The notes under the pieces: generated by a model
Database searches by the model: none
Seen by the model: the letters and a program-made list of their open reading frames with translations, nothing else
What the model was told of the DNA's origin: nothing
Source: Caccoplasma sp905210875
GTDB lineage: Bacteria > Bacteroidota > Bacteroidia > Bacteroidales > UBA11471
NCBI GenBank assembly: GCA_963931635.1
Contig: OZ007034.1
Coordinates: 248,001 to 312,000 of the forward strand
Reading direction: 5' to 3'
DNA length: 64,000 nt
Translations under genes and position numbers: made by a program
Part shown: one piece after another, positions 35,282-43,991 of the stretch
Layout of the letters: each line of letters begins with the position of its first letter
Position numbering within the stretch: the stretch's first letter is position 1

Positions 35282-36649
35282 TTACGCTCTTTTCGAGAGA
35301 GCTGCACGCCGCCGGCGGAGAAGCCACACGACAAGTATGACCAGCGTTGTCAACCATTCGGAACAACTCAAAGCCAGCCATATACCGCGCTCTCCCAGCC
35401 AGCGGGGCAACAGCAGGAAACAGGGCACCAGAAAAAGACAGCCTCGTAAAAGGGCAAAGAGAGTCGACGGTTTCACCTTTTCGATACTCTGATAATAACC
35501 GATAACCGCAAGATTCTGCACAAAGAAGATAAAGCCGCACCCGTAATAGGGAAAGCCACCGACCGCAATACGGGCCGCGGCATCGTCAAGCGGCAGGAAG
35601 AGCCCGACCAGCAACTCGGGGAAAAGCAGGAATGCGCCGGTCGACACGGCCCCGCAAATCACCGCCGTAAACAGCGACACACGCAGGGCCATACGCACCC
35701 TCTCTCCTCGACCGGTACCGTAATTGTAGCTGATAATAGGTTGCACCGACTGCGCAATGGCATTGCCTACCATGAAGACAAAAGGCAGGTAGTAGCAACT
35801 CACACCGAATGCTCCTACCCCTTCATCACCCAGATAATGCATGAACACCCGGTTTCCGACAAAGAAGAGAACCGCCATGGTAAGTTCGCCCAGCAAGGCC
35901 GCCGATCCTATCTTACACTGCACGGCCACCTGCCGGAAGAAAAAGGCGATTGCCCTGCCATGAAACGGAAGCCGGCACATGCGTACGGCCCGGGCATAGA
36001 AAGCCAGATAGACAACCGCCACAACACCTCCGCACAGACAACTGAACGAGGTAGCCAGTGCGGCGCCCATCACTCCCCAACCGAAGATAAAAATAAACAG
36101 CCAGTCGAGCACCACATTTACAGCAGCCGAAATAATGCTGCACCACATGGCCAGCTTCGGCGCACCATCGAGACGAACAGCAAAAAGGGCCACCGTTATC
36201 CACAACTCAAACAGCAACGACGGTGAAAACCATACCAGGTAATCAACCACCATGGGCAACAGGTGCTGCGAGGCACCAAGCCAATAAGCTATCGACTCCG
36301 GGAAAGCAAGAATCAACAGGAGCACCAGTAAAGCAACCACCGTGACAAAAAGCAGCGCTTGCGTTACACCGGTCCGCGCAGACAGGAACTTACCCTGTGA
36401 AAGGTGTATTGAGGCAATAACAGAACAGCCGGCTCCCACCATCAGTCCCACTCCCGTAAGAAACATAAGCAGCGGTACACAGATGTTTACGGCAGCAATA
36501 CCGTCGCTGCCCACTCCATGGCCCACAAATATCCCATCAATGGTGGTTACGGCCGAAACACTCAACATACCTAAGAGCGTCGGGAAAAACAACTTTTTGA
36601 ATAAGGTAGATATTTTCTCGTTTCCAAAATCGAGACCAGTCTCCTTCAT
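35282..36649 (-). CDS. MATE family efflux transporter
   Basis: 455 aa with twelve predicted membrane helices in two similar halves, typical of MATE (NorM/DinF-like) exporters that use sodium or proton gradients. The start ISTLFKKLFFPTLLGMLSVSAVTTIDGIFVGHGVG is characteristic (only the outline is given). Substrate unknown. It is convergent with the pectinolytic gene. Its upstream region contains a long hairpin (36689-36735) and a promoter-like region near 36782-36832. Confidence 0.9.
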   Translation of the reverse strand: MKETGLDFGNEKISTLFKKLFFPTLLGMLSVSAVTTIDGIFVGHGVGSDGIAAVNICVPLLMFLTGVGLMVGAGCSVIASIHLSQGKFLSARTGVTQALLFVTVVALLVLLLILAFPESIAYWLGASQHLLPMVVDYLVWFSPSLLFELWITVALFAVRLDGAPKLAMWCSIISAAVNVVLDWLFIFIFGWGVMGAALATSFSCLCGGVVAVVYLAFYARAVRMCRLPFHGRAIAFFFRQVAVQCKIGSAALLGELTMAVLFFVGNRVFMHYLGDEGVGAFGVSCYYLPFVFMVGNAIAQSVQPIISYNYGTGRGERVRMALRVSLFTAVICGAVSTGAFLLFPELLVGLFLPLDDAAARIAVGGFPYYGCGFIFFVQNLAVIGYYQSIEKVKPSTLFALLRGCLFLVPCFLLLPRWLGERGIWLALSCSEWLTTLVILVVWLLRRRRAALSKRA

Positions 36650-36688
36650 ACGGCACTTATTCTTTAAACACAGACTCTTTGCAAGTGA

Positions 36689-36735
36689 AAAGCCGGGTAA
36701 GACGATGGTTTTACCCAGTCATCTTATCCGGCTTT
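36689..36735 (-). promoter_or_regulatory. Long hairpin in the MATE gene leader
   Basis: On the minus strand about 18 paired positions (AAAGCCGG, one A-C mismatch, TAAGA, wobble, GA, bulge, TGG) around a short loop, followed by TTTTC. It looks like an intrinsic terminator placed between the likely promoter and the MATE start codon, hence a possible attenuator. No upstream gene needs it, because rplT has its own terminator at 37211-37238. In the whole gap 36650-37259 I support no gene; a 69-codon plus-strand ORF at 36776 looks like chance. Confidence 0.5.
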
Positions 36736-36816
36736 CGCCCTCCGATGAGGATTACAAAACTCTGCTTCTGTAAATATGGCACAAAGATGGGCCAAAGATT
36801 TCGGATATACAAATGA

Positions 36817-36832
36817 TAGGGATATTTTACTA
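36817..36832 (-). repeat. 16-bp promoter-region repeat, copy 1
   Basis: TAGGGATATTTTACTA on the plus strand, identical to the copy at 40638-40653. Both lie at minus-strand promoter regions. Here the adjacent core is imperfect (TATCATTTG, one base too long). Confidence 0.6.
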
Positions 36833-37210
36833 CGCAAAACGATGCCGGAAAGCGAACAACCACCGGCTCAGGCACACACAAAAAACACCCAACAGATGAT
36901 TGACAACAAAGCGCCGAAATGTACAGACATAAAAAAAGCCCTCACAAGAGAGCAAAAAAAGAGATTGCGCCGTATGATGCGATGAAACTCCGAACGACAG
37001 GATTTGAGTGCCTCTCCCCCTTTGTAATCCACCGTGCTAAGCATACCATAAAGGCGTGGCCCGCCATTGGAGAAGAAAGCTTGTCTCGGTATTTCATAAG
37101 ATTTGAAGAGTTTCCCAATCCAATACGACGCAATCTTATGTCTTAACCGTAATTGACTATGACAAATATATAGCGATTAATTGAAAAAAACAAATTTCGA
37201 CGAAAAAAAA

Positions 37211-37238
37211 TAAGCCTCACTCTTGGAAGTGAGGCTTA
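37211..37238 (-). terminator. Terminator after rplT
   Basis: 11-bp perfect stem (TAAGCCTCACT and its inverse), 6-base loop; on the minus strand it is followed by eight T. Confidence 0.92.
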
Positions 37239-37259
37239 CTTCTATTGCAATTTGCTCTT

Positions 37260-37613
37260 TTACTGGGCATTTTTTGCTTGCAGCACGATAGCGCGGAATG
37301 CTTCGGGATTGTTCATGGCCAGGTCGGCGAGAACTTTGCGGTTGATTTCGATTCCGGCTTTGTGAAGGGCACCCATCAGTTTGGAATAGGAAAGACCTTC
37401 GAGGCGAGCTGCGGCGTTAATACGTTGAATCCAAAGGGCGCGGAAATTGCGTTTTTTGGCTTTGCGGTCGCGATAAGCGTAGGTAAGACCTTTTTCCCAG
37501 GTATTCTTGGCTACGGTCCACACATTTTTACGCGCGCCATAGTATCCGCGGGTAAGTTTCAGGATTTTTTTTCTTCTTGCTCTTGAAGCAACGTGATTGA
37601 CTGATCTTGGCAT
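37260..37613 (-). CDS. rplT: 50S ribosomal protein L20
   Basis: 117 aa, very basic, full length. The N-terminus MPRSVNHVASRARRKKILKLTRGYYGARKNVW is the family signature (shown in outline: SRARRKKILKLTRGYYG). It binds 23S rRNA early in 50S assembly. Last gene of the thrS-infC-rpmI-rplT unit. A 123-base gap separates it from rpmI and contains a small CTTCTC/GAGAAG hairpin (37641-37658), which could serve L20-dependent control as in other bacteria; that is a guess. Confidence 0.97.
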   Translation of the reverse strand: MPRSVNHVASRARRKKILKLTRGYYGARKNVWTVAKNTWEKGLTYAYRDRKAKKRNFRALWIQRINAAARLEGLSYSKLMGALHKAGIEINRKVLADLAMNNPEAFRAIVLQAKNAQ

Positions 37614-37736
37614 AGTTTTAGTTGTTTTGAATGTTAGCGTCTTCTCCTCGAAGAGAAGCTCTTTGGGCTAAAACACTCGGTTAATACTGCTTTTTAGAAA
37701 ATTGCTTTTAAGACGAATAGGTTACTGAAAAGATGG

Positions 37737-37934
37737 TTATCTCAAAGTGAGCAACTCTCTTACATTCTTCTTGTCGGCACGATCGACGAGTCCGAAATGA
37801 GTCAAGTTTCTTTTCTGTTTTTTCGTCTTCTTGGTCAGAATGTGACTTTTGAAAGCGTGTTTTCTTTTGATTTTTCCTGTTCCGGTAAGGGCAAACCTTT
37901 TTTTGGCACCGGAATTAGTTTTCATCTTCGGCAT
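37737..37934 (-). CDS. rpmI: 50S ribosomal protein L35
   Basis: 65 aa, basic: MPKMKTNSGAKKRFALTGTG start, KRKHAFKSHILTKK middle. Standard partner of L20 and IF3. It lies 42 bases after infC. Confidence 0.97.
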   Translation of the reverse strand: MPKMKTNSGAKKRFALTGTGKIKRKHAFKSHILTKKTKKQKRNLTHFGLVDRADKKNVRELLTLR

Positions 37935-37976
37935 TTTGCTAATTTTTAATTTAGTTTTTTATGTTGCTGAGTTTCC

Positions 37977-38549
37977 TCATTTATTTTTCTTGGGGGTAAG
38001 CACGATAATCATGCGTTTACCTTCGAGAAGGGGCATCTGCTCTACTTTACCATAGTCTTCGAGGTCGTTGGCAAAGCGCAACAGCAGCACTTCTCCTTGC
38101 TCCTTGAAGAGTATCGACCGACCTTTGAAGAAGACATAAGCTTTTACCTTGGCACCTTCTTCAAGGAAACCCTTGGCATGTTTGAGCTTGAAGTTGTAAT
38201 CGTGGTCGTCGGTCTGCGGTCCGAAACGAATCTCCTTGATAACGACTTTCGTCGATTTGGCTTTCTGCTCTTTCAGCCGCTTCTTTTGCTGATAAAGAAA
38301 CTTCTGGTAATCGATGATGCGGCATACGGGAGGGGCGGCATTGGGAGAAATCTCCACCAGGTCAAGACCTTGTTCTTCGGCAATGCGCAACGCTTCGTGG
38401 GTGGAATAAACTCCCTGTTCCACATTTTCTCCGACAAGGCGGACTTCACGCGCCCGTATTCTTTCGTTTATAGAATACTGGTTTACACCGTCTTTTTTGG
38501 GGGGAATGTTTCGTCTGTTGTTATTCCCTGCTTCGTTGTTTTTCTCCAT
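37977..38549 (-). CDS. infC: Translation initiation factor IF-3
   Basis: 190 aa. Two-domain protein: N-domain with YSINERIRAREVRLVGENVEQG, a Lys-rich linker helix (LYQQKKRLKEQKAKS) and C-domain KEIRFGPQTDDHDYNFKLKHA that binds 30S and prevents wrong starts. Residues 1-22 form a polar N-terminal extension. An ATG at 38549 is used here; many infC genes use the rare AUU start for autoregulation, and no such codon needs to be invoked. It begins 4 bases after thrS. Confidence 0.96.
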   Translation of the reverse strand: MEKNNEAGNNNRRNIPPKKDGVNQYSINERIRAREVRLVGENVEQGVYSTHEALRIAEEQGLDLVEISPNAAPPVCRIIDYQKFLYQQKKRLKEQKAKSTKVVIKEIRFGPQTDDHDYNFKLKHAKGFLEEGAKVKAYVFFKGRSILFKEQGEVLLLRFANDLEDYGKVEQMPLLEGKRMIIVLTPKKNK

Positions 38550-38553
38550 TCAA

Positions 38554-40494
38554 TTACCATTGGTTTATCATATTCTCAACCTCTTTGGTGAGAATTTCGG
38601 CAAAGGTAGTAATTTTCATCGTACCTTTATCACCTTCGCCCTGTTTTCTTACAGAAACTTCACCATTTTCAGCCTCTTTTTCTCCAACGATGAGCATATA
38701 GGGTATTTTTTTCAACTCATTGTCGCGGATTTTGCGGCCAATCTTCTCGTTACGACCATCGACAACAGCACGTATGTCTTTCTGTTTGAGTTCATGGGCT
38801 ACCTTCTCGGCATAGTCGTTGAACTTTTCACTGATAGGCATTACAACCACCTGTTCGGGGGTGAGCCAGAGGGGGAACTTGCCGGCAGTGTGCTCGATGA
38901 GTACGGCGACGAAACGTTCCATCGAACCGAAAGGTGCACGGTGAATCATCACAGGGCGGTGCTTCTGGTTATCGCTTCCGGTATATTCGAGTTCGAATCG
39001 TTCGGGCAGGTTATAGTCGACCTGTATGGTACCGAGTTGCCAGCGGCGGCCGATGGCATCTTTAACCATAAAGTCGAGTTTGGGACCGTAGAAGGCGGCT
39101 TCTCCATATTCAATTTTGGCTTTCAGCCCCTTTTCTTCACAGGCCTCGATGATGGCCTGCTCGGCTTTTTCCCAGTTTTCTTCGCTACCGATGTATTTTT
39201 CGCGGTTTACCTTGTCTCGCAATGAAATCTGAGCTTCGAAGTTCTGGAAATCCATCGAACGGAAAACGATGGAGATGATGTCCATCACCCGCAGGAATTC
39301 GTCTTTCACCTGGTCGGGACGGCAGAAGATGTGTGCATCGTCCTGCGTGAAACTGCGTACACGGGTGAGACCGTGCAACTCACCGCTCTGCTCATAGCGG
39401 CACACGGTTCCGAACTCGGCCAGTCGCAAGGGCAGGTCTTTGTAGGAACGGGGTGAGTTCTTGTATATCATGCAGTGGTGCGGGCAGTTCATGGGTTTGA
39501 GGAAGTACTCTTCGCCCTCCTCGGGGGTGTGTATGGGTTGGAACGAATCCTTTCCATACTTGGCATAGTGTCCCGATGTGATGTAGAGGAGCTTGTTTCC
39601 GATGGGCGGAGTGATAACCTCCTGATAGTCGTAGCGAGCCTGTATGCGACGGAGGAACGATTGCAGACGCAGACGCAACTCGGTGCCTTTGGGCAACCAC
39701 AAGGGAAGACCTTTTCCTACGGTGTCGGAGAACATGAAGAGTTCCATCTCCTTACCTATCTTGCGGTGGTCGCGCTTCTTGGCCTCTTCGAGCAGTGTCA
39801 GGTACTCGTCGAGCATTTTTTTCTTGGGGAAGGTGATACCGTACAGACGGGTGAGTTGGTGGCGTTTTTCGTCGCCACGCCAGTATGCACCGGCCAGTGA
39901 GAGTATCTTAACGGCCTTGATGGGTGCCGTATTGGGAAGGTGCGGGCCACGGCAGAGGTCGGTAAAGGCACCTTGCGTATAGGTAGAGATGGTACCGTCT
40001 TCGAGTTCACTGATGAGTTCTACCTTATACTCTTCGCCCCGATCGCCAAACATTTTGAGGGCATCGGCCTTGGATATGTTTTTCCGCACGATGTCTTCTT
40101 TGCGGGCAGCCAACTCCATCATCTTGGCTTCGATGGCGGCAAAGTCGCTCTCTTTTATGGGCGTCTCTCCCGGATCTACATCGTAATAGAATCCGTTCTC
40201 AATGGCCGGACCGATACCAAACTTGATGCCGGGATAGAGCTCCTGCAAGGCTTCGGCCATGAGGTGTGCCGAACTGTGCCAGAAAGCGTGCTTGCCCTCG
40301 GGGTCGTCCCACTTGTATAATTGTATGGTGGCATCACCCTCGATGGGTCGGGTGAGGTCCCAATCCTGATCGTTCACTTTGGCGGCCAACACGTCCTGGG
40401 CCAACCGCTGGCTGATACTCTCGGCGATTTGCAGCGGAGTGGTTCCGGCGGCAAACTCCTTCACCGAGTTATCGGGGAAAGTAATTTTTATCAT
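38554..40494 (-). CDS. thrS: Threonine-tRNA ligase
   Basis: 646 aa, full length: TGS domain (1-62), editing domain with the HSSAHLMAEAL zinc/His motif (~73), class II core with zinc ligand Cys in KPMNCPHHC, motif 2 RLAEFGTVCRYEQSGELHGLTRVR and motif 3 near GSMERFVAVLIEH, then an anticodon-binding domain. It charges tRNA-Thr and hydrolyses Ser-tRNA-Thr. First gene of the translation-gene unit; its promoter has TTTG-20-TACTTTTG at 40632-40663. Confidence 0.97.
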   Translation of the reverse strand: MIKITFPDNSVKEFAAGTTPLQIAESISQRLAQDVLAAKVNDQDWDLTRPIEGDATIQLYKWDDPEGKHAFWHSSAHLMAEALQELYPGIKFGIGPAIENGFYYDVDPGETPIKESDFAAIEAKMMELAARKEDIVRKNISKADALKMFGDRGEEYKVELISELEDGTISTYTQGAFTDLCRGPHLPNTAPIKAVKILSLAGAYWRGDEKRHQLTRLYGITFPKKKMLDEYLTLLEEAKKRDHRKIGKEMELFMFSDTVGKGLPLWLPKGTELRLRLQSFLRRIQARYDYQEVITPPIGNKLLYITSGHYAKYGKDSFQPIHTPEEGEEYFLKPMNCPHHCMIYKNSPRSYKDLPLRLAEFGTVCRYEQSGELHGLTRVRSFTQDDAHIFCRPDQVKDEFLRVMDIISIVFRSMDFQNFEAQISLRDKVNREKYIGSEENWEKAEQAIIEACEEKGLKAKIEYGEAAFYGPKLDFMVKDAIGRRWQLGTIQVDYNLPERFELEYTGSDNQKHRPVMIHRAPFGSMERFVAVLIEHTAGKFPLWLTPEQVVVMPISEKFNDYAEKVAHELKQKDIRAVVDGRNEKIGRKIRDNELKKIPYMLIVGEKEAENGEVSVRKQGEGDKGTMKITTFAEILTKEVENMINQW

Positions 40495-40631
40495 AATCTT
40501 ACATCTTTCTTCACCGCGACTCTTTACGAGGGAGCCCGGCGATGGTCGTTACTGATTTTTTTCCGAGCAAAAGGCAGACGTTTTTCCACCCGCCATATCG
40601 GGCATGAAGAAAAGTCTACTTTTCGAGCGTA

Positions 40632-40663
40632 CAAAAGTAGGGATATTTTACTATTCGGGCAAA
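40632..40663 (-). promoter_or_regulatory. Promoter of thrS-infC-rpmI-rplT
   Basis: On the minus strand TTTG (40660-40663), a 20-base spacer and the exact core TACTTTTG (40632-40639). The spacer contains the 16-bp repeat shared with 36817-36832. Leader of about 130 bases before thrS. Confidence 0.75.
40638..40653 (-). repeat. 16-bp promoter-region repeat, copy 2
   Basis: Identical to 36817-36832; it covers most of the spacer and the first bases of the thrS promoter core. Confidence 0.6.
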
Positions 40664-40739
40664 CCTATGCGACATTATTTTTTCGGATTTCTTTCTCAAA
40701 AAGAGAGACAAAGCCCGCCGGAGAGAAAAGGTCTGCCCC

Positions 40740-41051
40740 TTACACGACGATGCCGGCCGAAGAAAATATTAAAAAGTAAAGGCTCAGGAGCATGAAGAAA
40801 ATGGTAATCACCGGCCAAATGAAGCAAAATATAAGCACATTTATTTCTTCATAACTCATATCAAACCGTTTACCTGTGTGCATCAGCCACTGTACACATA
40901 GATTGAACAGTGTCTTAGGCATATCCATGGTATGGTATTTGTTCCAAAAGTGAGTAAACAGTCTCTTGGAACAGACACTCAACGGAAGTATGAAAAACAG
41001 TTTTATCCCTTCTATTACTAACAGGGGAATTTTTATAAGAATTTTTCCCAT
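40740..41051 (-). CDS. Small membrane protein of unknown function, 103 aa
   Basis: Two hydrophobic segments (about 5-25 and 70-98) flank a polar middle with MHTGKRFDMSYEE. I do not recognise a family. It overlaps the preceding 52-codon ORF by 19 bases on the same strand and in another frame, which suggests a coupled small-gene chain. The region is AT-rich relative to the neighbours. It could be an accessory or immunity-type protein, but nothing in the sequence proves that. Confidence 0.5.
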   Translation of the reverse strand: MGKILIKIPLLVIEGIKLFFILPLSVCSKRLFTHFWNKYHTMDMPKTLFNLCVQWLMHTGKRFDMSYEEINVLIFCFIWPVITIFFMLLSLYFLIFSSAGIVV

Positions 41052-41191
41052 TTTACAGACGGAAAGGTGTATTTCTTGAAATCTTCAAACTGAACCCACA
41101 GACTCTCATCTGGATTTACACATATACGACAGTGTCCAGCAGCAAGAACCTCTTCCAGTTTTGCCTTATAGTGAGAAATGATAATATACAT
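41033..41191 (-). CDS. Small ORF of unknown function, 52 aa
   Basis: ATG at 41191, TAA at 41033-41035. Composition is protein-like (MYIIISHYKAKLEEVLAAGH start; two Cys in GHCRICVNPDE; aromatic C-terminus). It overlaps the upstream 82-codon ORF by 26 bases and the downstream 103-codon ORF by 19 bases, filling the gap between them exactly. I do not recognise it. Confidence 0.45.
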   Translation of the reverse strand: MYIIISHYKAKLEEVLAAGHCRICVNPDESLWVQFEDFKKYTFPSVKWEKFL

Positions 41192-41414
41192 ATATAATAT
41201 CATCCACTATAACCTGATAAGGAAATTGTTCCAGTATTTCAGGACGAAGATCCTCTTGTAATCTCATGCCTTCCATGTCCTTGGTACAAAGGTAACACAG
41301 TGCTTCCGCTGGAGTCAAACCAAGAGCAAGATGTGCGTCAACTTTTGCGTGATTAAATTCATAACAGTCATCTCTATAAAAGAGGTCGGACAACCATTTT
41401 TTAAATCTTTTCAT
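41166..41414 (-). CDS. Small protein of unknown function, 82 aa
   Basis: Soluble, acidic in the second half, with a Lys/Arg-rich start MKRFKKWLSDLFYRDD and a helical LGLTPAEALCYLC segment. No known domain seen. Part of the AT-rich chain of small ORFs on the minus strand. Confidence 0.5.
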   Translation of the reverse strand: MKRFKKWLSDLFYRDDCYEFNHAKVDAHLALGLTPAEALCYLCTKDMEGMRLQEDLRPEILEQFPYQVIVDDIIYVYYHFSL

Positions 41415-41451
41415 ATTATCTTATTTTTAAAATTTCAACATTTTCCTCCTT

Positions 41452-41574
41452 CTATAAAGGACTTCTTTTTGTTTTAATGGCTATCTTATCAGGTTCAGAC
41501 ATATAAGGTAATACCATATCCTGAGTGAATACTACGGGGTTTTTCGTTGTGCCTATAAAAGAGAACCGGTCCAT
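41452..41574 (-). pseudogene. Possible remnant or small ORF, 40 aa, first of the small-ORF chain
   Basis: An ORF from ATG 41574 to TAG at 41452 ends with VVFTQDMVLPYMSEPDKIAI, which looks like real protein. Just upstream the neighbouring frame (about 41505-41630) is also open and protein-like (EVVPRTLCQRLRYGPVLFY), so the two could be one gene broken by a frameshift, with its 5-prime part lost. Product unknown. An AAGGAGG-like sequence lies after it, before the 82-codon ORF. Confidence 0.3.
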
Positions 41575-41672
41575 ACCTCAATCTCTGGCATAAAGTACGA
41601 GGGACTACCTCAGCCACACAAGGCGCTCAGCTCGTGTAATTATTAAAGGTAAAAATAAATGTAAAAGGTCTT

Positions 41673-43745
41673 TTAATCGCTAAGCCGCTTGATGACGTTG
41701 TAAGCAGCTACGATGCCCAGCTCGCCGGCCTTACTGAGGTCGGCAATGCCTTCGTCGTTCCGACCGAGATAGATATACACCAGTCCGCGGTTGTAGTAGG
41801 CTTCGGCAAAATCGGGGTTACGCTCGATGGCTGCGGTGTAATCGACAAGGGCGGCCTTGAAATCCTGACGGCTACACCGCACATTGGCCCGGTTGTAATA
41901 GGCATAGGCAAAATCGGGCGCCAAGGCGATGGCCCGGTCGTAATCGCGCAAAACCATTTCATATTCAACCGTCGAAGGTTCCTGCACCAACCCAAGGTCG
42001 GAGAGTTTGCTCGACTGGCCGGCTGTAACAGGGGCGGTAGAAAGCGAATACGCGACAGGATTTTTGCCGGGTGTGGTAGAGAGAATATACTCTATCTGCC
42101 GACAACGGACATAAGCCCGCAGGAAATAGGCAAACATGAAATCGGGACTCAACGCCACGACATGGTCGAGATCGGACAAGGCATTGTCGAAATCCTGCAA
42201 GAGCATAAAGTCGATGGCCCGACCGAAATAGGGTACAGGATTGGAGGGATTGATGTCGATGAGCCTTGAATAGTCCGACACCGAGGCAAAATGCGACGCT
42301 GCCTGCAACGAATCAAGGGGCTGGGTGGCATTGGACAGAAGTAACCGTTTGGCGAAGAGACGGGAGCGATTAAGCTCGGCCAACTGAGGAACATAGGCGA
42401 CGCTACGGCGCACACCGTCGTTTTTCTCATAATAGGTAAGCGTGAACTGAGGAGAGATTTCGACTCTCTGCGATCGATCTTGTATGCGACCACGTATTTC
42501 GCTGGCATACTCTGGCTCCACGCCGGCGGTATTGTCGGCCACGAGGAGGCGGTCGAACTTGTTAATGTTGCGGTCCGATTCCTTTCGCACTTTCTCCGAA
42601 TCGGCTCCGGTATCGTCCTTATCATCGCCCGACGGCGTGGCTCCCGCCTTTTTCGATGCCTCATACAAGGCCATGGCCTGCTGGTAATCTTTTTTCCCGC
42701 CGGCCGTATCACCTGACAGACGCTTTGCCTCGGAACGGGCATAAAGGCCCTGATAGAACTCGGGATAGGCTTCGAGCACGGCATCAAAATCGCCGACAGC
42801 CGCCCGGTACTCACCGAGGTCGCTCAACAGGATAGCCCGGTTGTATCGGGCCATCAGGTTATCGGGCTCGCGTTGCAGGTAATAGTTGAAGTCGGCCAAA
42901 GCATCGTTTTTAGCACCCACCGACAACAACAGCAATCCCCGGTTGTAACGGGCAATAAGGTTGGTAGGGTCGAGCGATATGACCTTGTCGTAATCGGCCA
43001 TTGCACCTCTCAGATCTTCGCGGTAATATCGTATCAATGCCCGGTTGATGTAATGCGACGGCGTGTTGGGTTCTAAACGCACAGCCCGGTCGATGTCGGC
43101 CAGTGCCGCGTCGTAATCTCGTCGATAAAGAGCGGTGAGAACCCCGCGCTGTGAATAGGCCTGAGCCCGATGCTTATCAACTTCGATGGCTTTATCTAGG
43201 TCGGCCAGCGCTGCCACTGTATCGCCTTGCATGATGCGGTATTGTCCGCGACTCACATATGCATTATAATAGTTGGGGTGCAGAGCGATGAGCCGCGCAA
43301 AGGTGGTGTCGGCCTGTGGATATTGCTCCGACTGTACTTCGGCTATGGCCTTGTTGAGCAGCATCTCCCGATTCTCGGGCGCATACCGCAAACCGGACGT
43401 ATAATCGTCGATAGCTCCTTGATAATTACCGGTGTTCTGCCGGGCGATACCCCGCACCTGATAGGCATCGACAATAAACGGATTGCGCTTTATTGCCTCG
43501 GTAGCATCGGCTTCGGCCCCGAGAAAATCTTCCAGACTCAACTTGGCCACAGAACGGTAAAAGTAGGGATCGGCCAGATAGGGCTTCACCTGTATGACCC
43601 GGTTGAAATACTGTATGGCCAGTACATAATCTTCGAAATAGAGGGCATTGCGTCCGATATATGTAATACGTTCGGTATTGAGTTGCGCCACGACCGGCCA
43701 CAGACCGGTAATGAACAGGAGGAGCAGAAGAAATCGTCGGCGCAT
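41673..43745 (-). CDS. Secreted tetratricopeptide repeat protein
   Basis: 690 aa from the ATG at 43745, which starts a signal peptide (MRRRFLLLLLFITGLWPVVAQ); 18 further codons upstream are open but lack signal features and overlap the promoter. About ten TPR units run through residues 25-380, many with the pattern A..DYD.AI.LDP...A.YNRG, then an Asp/Lys-rich linker (~385-440), then three more repeats at the C-terminus (~530-680). Such proteins are scaffolds in the periplasm or outer membrane; partner unknown. Single-gene transcript with a promoter core at 43797-43804. Confidence 0.85.
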   Translation of the reverse strand: MRRRFLLLLLFITGLWPVVAQLNTERITYIGRNALYFEDYVLAIQYFNRVIQVKPYLADPYFYRSVAKLSLEDFLGAEADATEAIKRNPFIVDAYQVRGIARQNTGNYQGAIDDYTSGLRYAPENREMLLNKAIAEVQSEQYPQADTTFARLIALHPNYYNAYVSRGQYRIMQGDTVAALADLDKAIEVDKHRAQAYSQRGVLTALYRRDYDAALADIDRAVRLEPNTPSHYINRALIRYYREDLRGAMADYDKVISLDPTNLIARYNRGLLLLSVGAKNDALADFNYYLQREPDNLMARYNRAILLSDLGEYRAAVGDFDAVLEAYPEFYQGLYARSEAKRLSGDTAGGKKDYQQAMALYEASKKAGATPSGDDKDDTGADSEKVRKESDRNINKFDRLLVADNTAGVEPEYASEIRGRIQDRSQRVEISPQFTLTYYEKNDGVRRSVAYVPQLAELNRSRLFAKRLLLSNATQPLDSLQAASHFASVSDYSRLIDINPSNPVPYFGRAIDFMLLQDFDNALSDLDHVVALSPDFMFAYFLRAYVRCRQIEYILSTTPGKNPVAYSLSTAPVTAGQSSKLSDLGLVQEPSTVEYEMVLRDYDRAIALAPDFAYAYYNRANVRCSRQDFKAALVDYTAAIERNPDFAEAYYNRGLVYIYLGRNDEGIADLSKAGELGIVAAYNVIKRLSD

Positions 43746-43772
43746 ATATTGGACAGGAAGATTATACGTTAC

Positions 43773-43804
43773 GCGACATAGTGTCGCAGTATGGCACAAA
43801 TGTA
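43773..43804 (-). promoter_or_regulatory. Promoter core and adjacent inverted repeat for the TPR gene
   Basis: Exact TACATTTG on the minus strand at 43797-43804. Just downstream, within the first transcribed bases, is a perfect 6-3-6 inverted repeat GCGACA-tag-TGTCGC (43773-43787), a possible operator or small RNA hairpin. Confidence 0.5.
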
Positions 43805-43963
43805 CATAATTTCCGACAAAACAATTACGGAATAACAGTTTTTATGGCTTTCTTGGGCTACCACCGTCATCGGGGCATCTGCACGAACGGCCCCGACATT
43901 CCCGGCATGGGCCCGTCAGCACTTTTTCTCATTGTGCCGCAACAAACTTATGGGGAAAAACCT

Positions 43964-43971
43964 TATATTTG
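43964..43971 (+). promoter_or_regulatory. Promoter core for the cytidylate-kinase-like gene
   Basis: Exact TATATTTG, 20 bases before the start codon at 43992. Confidence 0.5.
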
Positions 43972-43991
43972 TATGCATAAAACGTTTTGCC

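Noticed and set aside
33568..35334. 588-codon minus-strand ORF opposite the pectate lyase
   Set aside because: It mirrors the strongly biased codon use of the lyase gene and has no domain.
36776..36985. 69-codon plus-strand ORF
   Set aside because: No recognisable domain, polar low-complexity composition, no promoter facing it, and it lies across the likely upstream region of the MATE gene.
37614..37736. L20-binding regulatory RNA between rpmI and rplT
   Set aside because: Only a 6-bp hairpin is visible; this is too little to call a regulatory element.
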